Positions 19,840-29,402 are shown, counted from the first letter of the stretch. The stretch: 64,000 nt of DNA from Billgrantia aerodenitrificans (GCF_021404405.1 NZ_JABFTV010000001.1:186001-250000); one strand, 5' to 3'. The notes: a model not told the origin generated them from the letters alone. Translations and numbers: made by a program.

Positions 19840-22449
19840 ATGCTGACTCGCGCCCGTGCCCTGTTCGCCTGCCTCAAGACCCTGCAAGGGTTCGTGCTGG
19901 TGGCGATTGTCTCCGCTTCGCTGACGGTCTTCATCGGAGTCACCCTGGCCTCCTCGCTGCTCTACGAGAACATCCTGGCACGCCAGGCTGAGCAGACCTC
20001 GGAAACCCTGGCGCGGCAGAGCTATAGCGCCATGCAGCAGGTGATGCGCCAGGGTTGGAACCGGGAGCAGATGGAAACCTTCATCGAGGAGGCCCGGCTG
20101 GCTCACGAAGCCTCCGGTTACCGCTTCACGTTCTACTGGGGCGACGGGGTCGCGGAGCGCCACGACGACATCGACCAGCCGGAGATGGACATCGTCATCC
20201 GCTCGGCGCTGGCTGCCGGGGGCGAGCGGGTGTGGCGCGAGAACGGCACCGTGCGACGCATCATGCCGTTGGTGGCCCGCGCCGAGTGCCTGGCCTGCGA
20301 GCAGTACGCGGCAGCCGGCGAAGTGCTCGGCGTGATCGACATTCAGCACGATCTGGCACCGATCAGCCGCGAGATGCGCTTCAACTACCTGGCCATGTTC
20401 ATCGTTGCCGCACTGATGGTCCTGATGCTGGCGCTGGGCATCTCGAAGCTGTTCGCCGAGCGTATCGAAGCCACCCTAAGACAGTTTCGCAGGCGCCTGG
20501 CGGCGGTCAATTCCGTGGCCGACTTCCGCAACCTTAACCTCAGCGAGCGTGACGTAGGCTTCCAGGAGCTCAACGAGGCCATGCAGCAAGTCAATGCGCT
20601 GGTAGGCCGGCTCAGGAACGTGGCGGTGGACAAGGACATCCTCGAGTTCGAGATCCGCCTGCTGAGCAAGTTCATCATCACCTCCGAGGTAGTGCGTGAC
20701 TGGCGTGAGTTCATCAAGGAGCTGCTGGCGGACATCAACACCATCATCCAGGCCCACACCCTGGTGACCATCTTCCAGGTGGAGGACGAGGGTTACGAAC
20801 TGGAGGTGTTCTGGTACCGCGAGGTGGCGCCGGAGACCCGGGCGACCTTCGAAGCGCTGCTGACCCAACTGCTCGAAGGCAAGCACGAGGGCCAGCCCGC
20901 CTGCATCATCCTCAAGGTCTCCCACCACACCGTGATGAGCTCGGCAGAAAACGAGGCACTGGCCGACCTCACGCCGGAGGACATTCGCCTGCAGACCAAG
21001 TCGCTGCTGCTCGAGGCGCCCAAGATCGGCGGTATCGTCGGCATCGGCGTGCAGTCGGATCTGGCCCAGGACCCGATCCGCCACATCGTCATCGACGGCA
21101 TCCTGTCGACGCTGCTCAACCTGGTGGGCTCGGTCAAGGCGATCTACAAGTACACCCAGGACCTGGAGTTCTACGCCACCCGCGATCCGCTGACCAACCT
21201 GCACAACCAGCGCATTTTCAAGGATATGCTGACTTATGAGGTAGGCCGGGCGACGCGTCACCAGGATCACTTCAGCCTGCTGATGCTCGATCTGGACAAC
21301 TTCAAGACGGTCAACGACCGGCACGGCCACGCCTTCGGCGACCAGTTCCTCCACGCCGTGGCCGACACCCTCGCCCACTCCATCCGGCCGGGGGATTTCC
21401 TGGCCCGCTACGGCGGCGACGAGTTCACCGTGATCCTGCCGCAGACCGAGGAGGAGCAGGCCTACTCGGTGGCGCTGCGCATCGCCAGCAATCTCTCCGC
21501 CCAGGTGCTCACCGCTCCCGACGGCAGCACGGTGCGGGCCACCACCTCGATCGGCATCGCCTGCTACCCCAACCACGCCGGCAATCCCCACGACCTTTTC
21601 CTGATGGCCGACAACATGATGTACAAGGCCAAGCGCAAGGGTAAGAACTGCGTGGCCCTGCCGGAGCAGGAGGAGGTGGCGGCGGTATTCAAGGAGGTCG
21701 GCGAGAAGAACCAGATGGTGCTCAGCGCGCTGGAAGAGCAGCGCATCGTGCCCTACTTCCAGCCCATCGCCGACGTGCGCACCGGTGAGGTAAACATCCA
21801 CGAGCTGCTGATGCGCATTCAGCTCGACGACCGTCTGGTGCCGGCCGGCGAGTTCATCGACATCGCCGAGAGCATCGGCGTGATCCACAAGATGGACTAT
21901 CAGCTGATCGAGAAGGCCTTCGCCCAGGTCCGCGAGCAGGGCTACGAGGGCATGCTGTTCATCAACCTGTCACCCAAGTCGCTGATCATCGGCGAGTTCA
22001 TTGGTCGTATTCACCAGTTGGCCATCGACTACGACATCCTGCCGGAGCGCATCGTCTTCGAACTCACCGAGCGCGAGACGGTGAGCAACCTAAAGCTGCT
22101 GGAGAAGTTCGTGCTCGACCTCAAGCTGGAGGGCTTCAATTTCGCCATCGACGACTTCGGCTCGGGCTACTCCTCGTTCCGCTACCTCAAGCAGTTCCCC
22201 ATCGACGTGATCAAGATCGAGGGCGAATTCATCCGCAACATGCTCAGCGACGAGAAGTACATGGCCTTCGTCAAGAGCATCGTGACTCTGGCCCAGAGCC
22301 TCGGCGTGAGCACCATCGCCGAGTTCATCGAGGACGAAGAGGTGCTGGCCGCCGTCGAGGCGCTGGGTATCGACTTCGGCCAGGGCTACCACCTGGGGCG
22401 GCCGGGGCCATACTTCGTCAGCCGTCGGCAGGTCCTTGCCATCGAGTAG
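19840..22449 (+). CDS. membrane GGDEF-EAL c-di-GMP protein
   Basis: This 869-residue protein probably makes or degrades c-di-GMP. It has two membrane helices (about residues 17-40 and 187-207) bracketing a periplasmic sensor of about 145 residues that contains CLAC, then a GAF-like region. The GGDEF domain is intact (ARYGGDEF). The EAL domain keeps the key parts: HELLMR in place of EALLR, NLSPKSL, ELTERE, DDFGSGYSS and QGYHLGRP. Both activities are therefore possible. The paired cysteines resemble redox- or haem-linked sensor domains. It stands alone, with mnmC convergent 27 bp away. Confidence 0.9.
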   Translation: MLTRARALFACLKTLQGFVLVAIVSASLTVFIGVTLASSLLYENILARQAEQTSETLARQSYSAMQQVMRQGWNREQMETFIEEARLAHEASGYRFTFYWGDGVAERHDDIDQPEMDIVIRSALAAGGERVWRENGTVRRIMPLVARAECLACEQYAAAGEVLGVIDIQHDLAPISREMRFNYLAMFIVAALMVLMLALGISKLFAERIEATLRQFRRRLAAVNSVADFRNLNLSERDVGFQELNEAMQQVNALVGRLRNVAVDKDILEFEIRLLSKFIITSEVVRDWREFIKELLADINTIIQAHTLVTIFQVEDEGYELEVFWYREVAPETRATFEALLTQLLEGKHEGQPACIILKVSHHTVMSSAENEALADLTPEDIRLQTKSLLLEAPKIGGIVGIGVQSDLAQDPIRHIVIDGILSTLLNLVGSVKAIYKYTQDLEFYATRDPLTNLHNQRIFKDMLTYEVGRATRHQDHFSLLMLDLDNFKTVNDRHGHAFGDQFLHAVADTLAHSIRPGDFLARYGGDEFTVILPQTEEEQAYSVALRIASNLSAQVLTAPDGSTVRATTSIGIACYPNHAGNPHDLFLMADNMMYKAKRKGKNCVALPEQEEVAAVFKEVGEKNQMVLSALEEQRIVPYFQPIADVRTGEVNIHELLMRIQLDDRLVPAGEFIDIAESIGVIHKMDYQLIEKAFAQVREQGYEGMLFINLSPKSLIIGEFIGRIHQLAIDYDILPERIVFELTERETVSNLKLLEKFVLDLKLEGFNFAIDDFGSGYSSFRYLKQFPIDVIKIEGEFIRNMLSDEKYMAFVKSIVTLAQSLGVSTIAEFIEDEEVLAAVEALGIDFGQGYHLGRPGPYFVSRRQVLAIE

Positions 22450-22476
22450 GCTTGTGCCTGGCCCGGCTGACAGCGG

Positions 22477-24501
22477 CTACTTGCCCTGAACCAGATCGCG
22501 GATGATTCGTCGCCCCGGGTGCAGGTGATCCACCAGCGGCCACTCCAGCGGCAGCGGCTCGTCGCACAGGCGCGAGGCAAGCAGCTCGGCGCACAGCGGG
22601 GCGCTGGCCATGCCGCGTGAGCCATGGGCGGCACTGATCCACAGCCCTGGGTGGTAGCGGCCGGGCACGTCGGGCACCCGGGTGGCGTCCTTGGCCAGCA
22701 CGGCGTAATCCTCGCGCCAGGCTTCGACGTCGGGCAGTGGGCCACAATAGGGCGACTTGTCGGGGCTGGCCGCGCGTACCCCCACGCGGCCGGTGAGCCG
22801 CTCGGGCGAAAGCTCGGCGCCGGCCTCGCGCAGCGCCGCCACGAAGTGCGGCAGCCCCCGCTCGAGCTCCGCCAGGTTGGCGGCGTGGTCGGCCTCGCGC
22901 TCGCTCATGTCGGTCTCGCCGGGGCCGAAAGTGGCACCGAAGTTGAGTACCCCATCCTCTGCAGGCGGTACGTAGCCGCCGGCGCATACCACCCGGCCCA
23001 ACGCAGGAGCGCCTTCGGGCAACGCCAGTTGACTGACCTGGCCGCGCACCGGTTGCAGCGGCAGGGCGCGGCTCTGTTCGAAGCGGGCCGCTTCGCTGGC
23101 GGTGGCGATCACCACCTGGTCGGCGTCGATACGCTCGCCATTGGCCAGGGTCAGGGTCCAGCCGCTCTCGTCGCTCTCGCCGCTATGCAGCGCTGTCACT
23201 TCACCGCGCCGGAAGCTGATGCCGGGCGTGGCGGCCAGCCTTATGCACAGCTCCAGCGGTTTGACCCAGGCGGCGTTGGGGTAGTCCAGCGCCGCTGCCT
23301 CGAGGCGGATGCCGGCGACGGCGCTGGCCTCTTCGGCGTCGAGCCCGCGCACCACGCTTGGCGGCAGCGGGTGGTTGGCCAGAAAGCGCGCCTGGCGCGC
23401 GCGCTCCTTGTCGTCCAGGGCCAGCTGCAGCACGCCGCTGGGCCGCCACAGAGCCTGCTTGGGGTCGAGCTCGGCCAGCCAGCGGCGGCTGTGCAACAGG
23501 CCGGCCAGATAGGTGCGGCTCTGTAGGTTGGTCTCCACGGCGAGCTTGACGTAGAGCGCCCCTTGCAGGTGCGTGGTGCCCAGCTCGGCGCGCTCGAAGC
23601 GGTCGATCAGGGTGACCTCGATGCCACGCCGGGCCAGGGCGGCGGCGGTGCTGGCGCCGGCAATGCCGGCGCCGATCACCGCCACGTGGCGCGGCGGAAG
23701 CGCCGGCGGCGGGCTGAACCAGGGCGTGTGGGCGCGGCGCTCATCGGCGAGCGGCGAAGCGATCTCGCCGCTGAGCATCTCGCGCTTGCGGCCGAATCCC
23801 GGCACCTTGCGCCAGGCAAACCCGGCGGCGGCCAGCCCGCGCTTGACCACTCCGGCGCAGGTGAAGGTGGCGAAACTCGCCCCCGGGCGTGAGCGGGCGG
23901 CCATGGCGGCGAACAGCTCCGGGCGCCACATCTCCGGGTTCTTGGCCGGCGCGAAGCCGTCCAGGAACCAGGCATCCACCTTGCCTTCGAGCAGGGCCAG
24001 GCGTTCGCTGGCATCGCCGAAGTGCAGATCCAGCGTCACCCGCTCGTCGAGCCACAGCCGATGCACGCCGGCCACCGCTTCGGGCCACTGGCGTACCAGC
24101 CGCTCGGCGCGTTCCGCCAGGTCCGGCCAGGCCGCAAGCGCACGCGCCAGGTCGTCGCGGCGCAGCGGGAAGCGCTCGGTGGAAATCAGGTGCAGGCGGG
24201 CCCCGGCCGGGGCGTGGGCGTCGAAGCATGCCCAGGCGCAGAGCATGTTGAGCCCGGTGCCGAAGCCGGTCTCGCCGATGATGAAGGGACGCCGCTCCTG
24301 CCAGGCGGCCAGGCGCCGCGGCAGGTCGTTACCCTGAATGAAGACATGCTCGGTCTCCGCCCGGCCATCGTGGCGCGAGAAGTAGACGTCGTCGAAGCAG
24401 GTCGAGAGCGGGGTGCTTTCGCCGTTCTCGTCATGCTGCCAGTCGAGACTGGCAGGCTCGAGCGCGGCCAGCGGCGGCAGCGAGGCATGGGGCAGGGACA
24501 C
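22477..24501 (-). CDS. mnmC: tRNA 5-methylaminomethyl-2-thiouridine bifunctional enzyme MnmC
   Basis: MnmC converts cmnm5s2U34 to mnm5s2U34 in tRNA for Lys, Glu and Gln. The 674-residue fusion has the N-terminal SAM methyltransferase (GETGFGTGLNM, WFLDGFAPAKNPEMW) and, from about residue 270, the FAD oxidoreductase with the Rossmann motif VAVIGAGIAGASTAAALARRG. The C-terminal RAASPDKSPYCGPLPD segment is typical of MnmC. It is convergent with the GGDEF-EAL gene. Its upstream region carries an inverted pair of DnaA boxes. Confidence 0.95.
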   Translation of the reverse strand: MSLPHASLPPLAALEPASLDWQHDENGESTPLSTCFDDVYFSRHDGRAETEHVFIQGNDLPRRLAAWQERRPFIIGETGFGTGLNMLCAWACFDAHAPAGARLHLISTERFPLRRDDLARALAAWPDLAERAERLVRQWPEAVAGVHRLWLDERVTLDLHFGDASERLALLEGKVDAWFLDGFAPAKNPEMWRPELFAAMAARSRPGASFATFTCAGVVKRGLAAAGFAWRKVPGFGRKREMLSGEIASPLADERRAHTPWFSPPPALPPRHVAVIGAGIAGASTAAALARRGIEVTLIDRFERAELGTTHLQGALYVKLAVETNLQSRTYLAGLLHSRRWLAELDPKQALWRPSGVLQLALDDKERARQARFLANHPLPPSVVRGLDAEEASAVAGIRLEAAALDYPNAAWVKPLELCIRLAATPGISFRRGEVTALHSGESDESGWTLTLANGERIDADQVVIATASEAARFEQSRALPLQPVRGQVSQLALPEGAPALGRVVCAGGYVPPAEDGVLNFGATFGPGETDMSEREADHAANLAELERGLPHFVAALREAGAELSPERLTGRVGVRAASPDKSPYCGPLPDVEAWREDYAVLAKDATRVPDVPGRYHPGLWISAAHGSRGMASAPLCAELLASRLCDEPLPLEWPLVDHLHPGRRIIRDLVQGK

Positions 24502-24630
24502 GGACTTCTCCAGCGCGGGTCAGAACGAAAGCACGAACTCTACACGAACAGGCTGCTCAAAAATTGACCGTTGTCGCCGCGGCGGCGTGGCATGGCGAAT
24601 TCAGAGAGCCATCCGCGGCGTTTCAACAGC

Positions 24631-24670
24631 GTTATCCACAGAAGCTGTGAGCAAAGTCTCTGTGGATAAC
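24631..24670. promoter_or_regulatory. inverted pair of perfect DnaA boxes
   Basis: TTATCCACA (24632-24640) and TGTGGATAA (24661-24669) are two consensus DnaA boxes in opposite orientation. They are part of a 12-bp inverted repeat with a 16-base spacer, between mnmC and the YciI gene. They could bind DnaA, or act as a weak hairpin downstream of the YciI gene. Confidence 0.55.
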
Positions 24671-24689
24671 CGGCAGGTCGAGGGGCGGG

Positions 24690-24989
24690 TTAGGGGAGTA
24701 CCTTCTTGTACGGCTTGACGGTCACCTTGGCGTAGACCCCGGCAATCATGTAGGGGTCGGCGTCGGCCCAGGCCTTGGCGGTCTCCAGGCTGTCGAACTC
24801 GGCCACCACCAGGCTACCGGTGAAGCCGGCTTCGCCGGGGTCTTCGGCGTCTACGGCGGGATGCGGTCCGGCCAGCACCAGGCGGCCCTCATCGCGCAGC
24901 TTTTCCAGCCGGGCCAGGTGGTCGGGGCGGGCAGCCAGTCGGCGCTCCAGGCTGTTCTTCACGTCTTCACTGATGATTGCGTACAGCAT
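24690..24989 (-). CDS. yciI: YciI family protein
   Basis: This 99-residue ferredoxin-like-fold protein of the YciI/YCII family starts [10 protein letters not shown]. It has the conserved [21 protein letters not shown], with the His that is essential in the family, and [22 protein letters not shown]. Members act as small hydrolases, isomerases or unknown accessory proteins. ATG 24989 is chosen because it gives the universal family start; an extension to 25067 is unlike the family. It diverges from the RNase AM gene, as genes named yci cluster in E. coli. Confidence 0.88.
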   Translation of the reverse strand: MLYAIISEDVKNSLERRLAARPDHLARLEKLRDEGRLVLAGPHPAVDAEDPGEAGFTGSLVVAEFDSLETAKAWADADPYMIAGVYAKVTVKPYKKVLP

Positions 24990-25102
24990 CGCAGCGTTTC
25001 CTCGGTCGAGCGGTATCACCGCGGACTCCAACCGTGCGTTGACCGACTGTCGTCGGACGCGCACCATGGGCCATCATTTTGACAAAGTTGCCTGCCTGCG
25101 TC

Positions 25103-26029
25103 ATGCCAATGCCCCCCCTACCCGAGCATTTTGCCGGCGACCCCGGCCCGCTCGGGGTCGATCTGCACATGCACTCCACCGCCTCTGACGGCGCCCTGGC
25201 CCCCGCCGATGTGGTCGCCCTGTGCGCCGAGCGCGGCGTGACGCTGATGGCGTTGACCGATCACGACACCGTGGCCGGGGTGAGCGAGGCCGCTGCGGCG
25301 GCCAAGCGCCTTGGCGTGTGTCTACTGCCGGCATCCGAACTCTCCACCCGCTGGCAGGGAATCGGCATTCACGTGGTGGCGCTGCTGCCCCAGGGCGCCC
25401 ACGGTGCGCTGGCCGCAGGGCTCGACGCCCAGGTCGAGGCCCGTGAGGCCCGCGCGGCGGTCATTGCGCAGCGCATGGAGAAGCTGGGGCTCGACAACGC
25501 CCTGACCCGCGCCCGCGAGCAGGCCGGCCCCCACCGGCCTCTGGGGCGACCCGACTTCGCCCGTGCGCTGGTCGCGGCAGGCCTGGTGCCCGACGTGGCC
25601 ACTGCCTTTCGCAAGCATCTGGGCAGCGGCAAGGCCGGAGACGTCAAGGCGCACTGGCCGGCGCTGGCCGATGTGGTGGGCTGGGTGGTGGCCGCCGGCG
25701 GCGTGGCGGTGCTGGCGCATCCGCTGCGCTACGGGCTGACCCGGCGCAAGCGCGGCCAGCTGCTGGATGACTTTGCTGCGGCGGGCGGGCAGGCGGCAGA
25801 GCTGATCAGCGGCTTCCAGAATGCCGACGTCACCCGCGACCTGGCGCGCCAGTTGGCCGAGCGGGAGCTCTACGCCTCGCTGGGCAGCGACTTCCATTTT
25901 CCCGGCGGGCATCTGGCGCCGGGCAGCATGAGCCCTGTGCCGCGCACCGCGGTGCCGCCGGTATGGACGCATCCGCGGCTGGCCGGCTTCATCGCCGACT
26001 GCGACGAGCCGACCGCCGGCGCGCTATAG
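25103..26029 (+). CDS. rnm: 5'-3' RNase AM (YciV/TrpH, PHP domain)
   Basis: RNase AM is a PHP-domain exoribonuclease that matures the 5' ends of rRNAs in E. coli. The protein has the metal motifs DLHMHSTASDG, ALTDHDTVAG and LPASELS, the later AVLAHPLRYG, and ASLGSDFHFPG. That is the full PHP set. ATG 25103 (or 25109) is used rather than a TTG at 25079. It is followed by yciO, the same order as in E. coli, and diverges from the yciI-like gene. Confidence 0.9.
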   Translation: MPMPPLPEHFAGDPGPLGVDLHMHSTASDGALAPADVVALCAERGVTLMALTDHDTVAGVSEAAAAAKRLGVCLLPASELSTRWQGIGIHVVALLPQGAHGALAAGLDAQVEAREARAAVIAQRMEKLGLDNALTRAREQAGPHRPLGRPDFARALVAAGLVPDVATAFRKHLGSGKAGDVKAHWPALADVVGWVVAAGGVAVLAHPLRYGLTRRKRGQLLDDFAAAGGQAAELISGFQNADVTRDLARQLAERELYASLGSDFHFPGGHLAPGSMSPVPRTAVPPVWTHPRLAGFIADCDEPTAGAL

Positions 26030-26072
26030 TGGGCAGCAAGAAGCGCTAGTCAAGAAGCGTAGTGGGCAGCAA
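26027..26072. repeat. 13-bp direct repeat before yciO
   Basis: TAGTGGGCAGCAA occurs at 26027-26039 and 26060-26072, 33 bp apart, with AAGAAGCG also repeated between them. It spans the rnm stop and the yciO leader. It may be a local duplication. Confidence 0.6.
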
Positions 26073-26098
26073 TAATCGAATACAGCAGGGAATCGACC

Positions 26099-26722
26099 AT
26101 GAGCCAGTTCTTCCAGATCCACCCCGAGAATCCGCAGAAGCGCCTGATCGACCAGGCGGTGCAGATCGTTCGCCAGGGCGGGGTGATCGCCTATCCCACC
26201 GACTCCGGTTACGCTCTGGGCTGCCACCTGGGCGACAAGAAGGCGATCGAGAGGATCAAGCGGCTGCGCTCGCTGGATGACAAGCACAACTTCACCCTGG
26301 TGTGCTCCGACCTCTCCGACATCGGCACCTACGCCAAGGTCGACAACAGCGTGTTCCGCCTGCTCAAGGCCAACACCCCGGGGGCATACACCTTCATCCT
26401 CAACGCCACCTCCGAGGTACCGCGTTTGTTGCTCCACCCCAAGCGGCGCTCCATCGGCGTGCGCGTGCCCGACCACCGCATCACCCATGCGTTGCTCGAA
26501 GCCCTGGGCGAGCCGCTGATGAGCGTGACGCTGATCCCGGTGGGCGAGGAGCTGCCGATGACCGACCCGGAGGAGATCCGCGATCGCTACATCAACCAGC
26601 TCGACCTGATCATCGACGGCGGCGCCTGCCATCTCGAGGCCACCAGCGTGATCGATCTGCGCGAGCTGCCGCCCACCATTTTGCGTGAGGGGCGCGGCGA
26701 CCTGGCGCCATTCGGCGGTTGA
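26099..26722 (+). CDS. yciO: YciO, Sua5/YrdC-domain protein
   Basis: This 207-residue single-domain YrdC/Sua5 family protein has the fold's signature QGGVIAYPTDSGYALGC, KRLRSLDDKHNFTLVCSDLS, PGAYTFILNATSEVP and KRRSIGVRVPDH. E. coli YciO binds nucleotides and RNA but replaces TsaC poorly. The distinction from TsaC is made on the YciO-typical start MSQFFQIHPENPQKRLIDQA and on the linkage to rnm. Confidence 0.92.
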   Translation: MSQFFQIHPENPQKRLIDQAVQIVRQGGVIAYPTDSGYALGCHLGDKKAIERIKRLRSLDDKHNFTLVCSDLSDIGTYAKVDNSVFRLLKANTPGAYTFILNATSEVPRLLLHPKRRSIGVRVPDHRITHALLEALGEPLMSVTLIPVGEELPMTDPEEIRDRYINQLDLIIDGGACHLEATSVIDLRELPPTILREGRGDLAPFGG

Positions 26723-26741
26723 GCCTCGGCAACGCGAGCCA

Positions 26742-27611
26742 TCATGTTTCAGACGCCCGGTTGTTGGGGTCGGGTGTCTCCTCGTCCAGCCAGGTGCCGC
26801 ATTTGAGGCAGTAGCGCGCGCGTTTCTCGTGGCGGTCGTGGCCGCAGCCGGGACAGGCCTGGTCGGAGTAGCGGTCGGCGCGGATCGAGCGGATCACCTC
26901 GGCGGAGAACACCCCGGTGGGTACGGCGATGATCGAGTAGCCGATCAGCATCACCAGGGTGGAGATCGCCTGGCCGAGCGGCGTTACCGGCACGATATCG
27001 CCGTAGCCTACCGTGGTCAGGGTGACGATGGCCCAGTAGATCGACATCGGAATGCTGGTGAAGCCGGCTTCCGCGGGCTCGATCATGTAGACCAGCGCGG
27101 CGAACAGGGTAACCAGCAGCAGTACGGTGAACAGGAACAGGAAGATCTGGTGCACGCTGTTCTTCAGCGCCTCCACCAGCAGGCGCCCTTCGCCGACGAA
27201 CTGCATCAGGCGCAGCACGCGGAAGATACGCAGCACGCGCAGCAGGCGCACGATCACCAGGGTCTGGGTGCCGGGGAACAGCAGCATCAGCCAGGTCGGC
27301 AGGATGGCTACCACATCGATGATGCCGTAGAAACTGCGCAGGTAGCGCATTGGCTTGTCGAGGATGTAGATGCGCACCAGCAGCTCGATGGTGAAGACGA
27401 GGGTGAAGCCCCACTCCAGCCAGTAGAAGAGCCCGCCATATACCGCCCCGAAGCGCTCGACGCTGTCCAGCATCACCACCAGCACACTGGTCAGGATCAT
27501 CGCGATCAGGACGATATCGAAACCCTTGGCCAGCGGCGTATCCGATTCGAAGATGATCTGAAACAGGCGCGTTCGCACGCCCTCGCCGGCTGGGCGAAAC
27601 GGTTCGCTCAT
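26742..27611 (-). CDS. Kv-type voltage-gated potassium channel with zinc-ribbon tail
   Basis: This is a six-helix ion channel of 289 residues. The S4 voltage sensor carries regularly spaced arginines (VIVRLLRVLRIFRVLRL), and the pore has the K+ filter TLTTVGYGD. The C-terminus carries a CPGCG...YCLKCG zinc ribbon, which is uncommon in such channels but seen in related gammaproteobacterial proteins. ATG 27611 is chosen because any longer form would run into the triphosphatase gene 55 bp upstream. It is convergent with yciO. Confidence 0.92.
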   Translation of the reverse strand: MSEPFRPAGEGVRTRLFQIIFESDTPLAKGFDIVLIAMILTSVLVVMLDSVERFGAVYGGLFYWLEWGFTLVFTIELLVRIYILDKPMRYLRSFYGIIDVVAILPTWLMLLFPGTQTLVIVRLLRVLRIFRVLRLMQFVGEGRLLVEALKNSVHQIFLFLFTVLLLVTLFAALVYMIEPAEAGFTSIPMSIYWAIVTLTTVGYGDIVPVTPLGQAISTLVMLIGYSIIAVPTGVFSAEVIRSIRADRYSDQACPGCGHDRHEKRARYCLKCGTWLDEETPDPNNRASET

Positions 27612-27666
27612 GCGCTCTCCCCTGTTCTGTTTGCCGATCCAGTCGTCGCGGCCCCGTGCGCGGGTG

Positions 27667-28509
27667 TCAGGCCGCCAGCCGGTGTGCCAGCCGCAGCGCC
27701 AGGCGGCCGAAGCCCCGCTCGAGCCAGTCGGGGCGCTCCAGCAGGGTGGCCAGCTGCCCGGCTTCGCTCTCGCCGGTGTCGGCCAGCGCCTGGAGCGCCT
27801 CTCTGGCCGTGTGCTTCCACTCATCCTCGCCGGTGTCGTCGTAGGCGTCCAATGCCAGCAGGGCGCGATGCAGCCGCTCGCCGGGAGCCGTACCGGCCGG
27901 CAGCGTCCAGCGGCCCGACAGCAGGGCACTGCCGCGTACCGCCTTGCTGGCATCGGCGGGGCGCAGCGGCACGCTCTCGGCCAGGGCCTGCGCCAGCTGC
28001 CACAGCGCCTGAGGGTCGCCGTCCTTGAGTTCCAGCTCCAGCTCGCGGATCGGCACCCGCCGTCCGGCGGCGCGAATTTCGCCTTGGTCCAGCGCCACCT
28101 CGATGCTGGCCTCGGCCAGCTCCAGGCGCCACAGGCGACGCTCGAAGTCGGTGGTGAAGCGCGGCTCTAGCCGCTCCAGAATATCGCCGCCCCGCTCGGC
28201 GAAGGGCGGCAGCCCGGCCAGCCCGACCAGATCGAGCGCGTCACCCGCTACCGGCCACTCCCACTCCCGGCGCCGGCTGAACCCGCCGCTGCCTTCGCCG
28301 CTGGTCTTCAGGGTCTGCACCCAGCTGTCGTTGCGTCGGCGCAGGCGCAGTGCCACCCGCGTCGCCTCCAGCTCTCCCTCAGGCGTATCGTAGTAGGTGT
28401 TGGCCAGGCGCTGGGCGCCGTCCACGCCGTTGCGCAACAGCGGATGCGCAAGCAGCCGCTCGGGCCCCGTCTCGCCCAGTGCCAGCTTCATCTCGATTTC
28501 GTGACTCAT
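27667..28509 (-). CDS. ygiF: CYTH-domain inorganic triphosphatase (YgiF-like)
   Basis: The 280-residue protein begins MSHEIEMKLAL with the EXEXK motif (Glu4, Glu6, Lys8) that defines CYTH triphosphate-tunnel enzymes. It has basic tunnel residues in ALRLRRRNDSWVQTLKTSG and acidic ones in IRELELELKDGD. E. coli YgiF hydrolyses inorganic triphosphate. The C-terminus here has only part of the CHAD region found in full-length YgiF (433 residues), so this is a short form. The start is fixed by the family motif. Confidence 0.85.
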   Translation of the reverse strand: MSHEIEMKLALGETGPERLLAHPLLRNGVDGAQRLANTYYDTPEGELEATRVALRLRRRNDSWVQTLKTSGEGSGGFSRRREWEWPVAGDALDLVGLAGLPPFAERGGDILERLEPRFTTDFERRLWRLELAEASIEVALDQGEIRAAGRRVPIRELELELKDGDPQALWQLAQALAESVPLRPADASKAVRGSALLSGRWTLPAGTAPGERLHRALLALDAYDDTGEDEWKHTAREALQALADTGESEAGQLATLLERPDWLERGFGRLALRLAHRLAA

Positions 28510-28655
28510 GCGGTTTCCTGCTCGTCGTGTGACTGCTCTTCGTTTCAAGGCGCGCCCGGGTGCGACGGGCATATCGTGTGACGGAAATATTTCCATGACG
28601 TGACAGGGTGCCATTCTTTATACTGGCGCCGCCATTTCACAAGCGCATCCTAGAC

Positions 28656-29336
28656 ATGGTCAAACCCAACCCGTTTTCGGCGATGTTCGGCCGTTCGCCG
28701 TTCCAGCCTCTTCTGGCTCATATCGGCAAGGCCAACGAGTGTGCCGACCAGTTGCTGCCGTTCTTCGAGGCCTCGCTCACGGGCGATTGGGAAGAGGCCG
28801 CCAAGATCCGCGAGACCATCACCGAGCTGGAGCACGAGGCCGACCGCCTCAAGACCGAGCTGCGGCTCAACCTGCCCAACACCATGTTCCTGCCCGTCTC
28901 CCGCACCGATCTGCTCGATCTGATCACCGTACAGGACAAGATCGCCAACAAGGTGCGCGACATCACCGGCATCATGCTGGGGCGCCGCATGCAGGTACCC
29001 GCCGAGCTGGCCCAGCCCATGCGCGACTACATGCACACCGCCGTAGCCTGCGTCGCTCAGGCACGCCAGGCCCTCGAGGAGCTCCAGGATCTGCTCGAAT
29101 CGGGCTTCGGCCGTCATGCTTCCGACGTGATGCTCAACATGATCCGCGAGCTGCACATTCTCGAGCAGCAGGCCGACAACCAGCAGATCTCCATTCGCCG
29201 GTTGCTGTTCGATCTCGAGGATCGGCTCAAGCCGGTGGACGTGGTCTTCCTCTACAAGATCATCGATTGGGTCGGGGAACTCTCCGACCGTGCCGAACGC
29301 GTCGGCAGCCGCCTGCAGATTCTCACTGCCCGGTAG
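28656..29336 (+). CDS. DUF47/TIGR00153 PhoU-like protein
   Basis: This 226-residue protein, all predicted alpha-helix, matches the TIGR00153 family. It starts MVKPNPFSAMFGRSPFQPLLAHI and has ITELEHEADRLKTELRLNLPNTMFLPVSR, the region that binds metal in PhoU-like proteins. The family is found next to Pit transporters and is thought to regulate phosphate uptake. A phosphate transporter follows 66 bp downstream in the same direction, supporting that role. Confidence 0.9.
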   Translation: MVKPNPFSAMFGRSPFQPLLAHIGKANECADQLLPFFEASLTGDWEEAAKIRETITELEHEADRLKTELRLNLPNTMFLPVSRTDLLDLITVQDKIANKVRDITGIMLGRRMQVPAELAQPMRDYMHTAVACVAQARQALEELQDLLESGFGRHASDVMLNMIRELHILEQQADNQQISIRRLLFDLEDRLKPVDVVFLYKIIDWVGELSDRAERVGSRLQILTAR

Positions 29337-29402
29337 GACACCGCCCGGCGACCCCGGCACGGTGTGCCCATAACCCGACAGCCACATAGGAACCAAACCC
29401 CT

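Noticed and set aside
26685..28028. Rightward open frame of 447 codons
   Set aside because: It is antisense to the potassium channel and triphosphatase genes, whose motifs are unmistakable.
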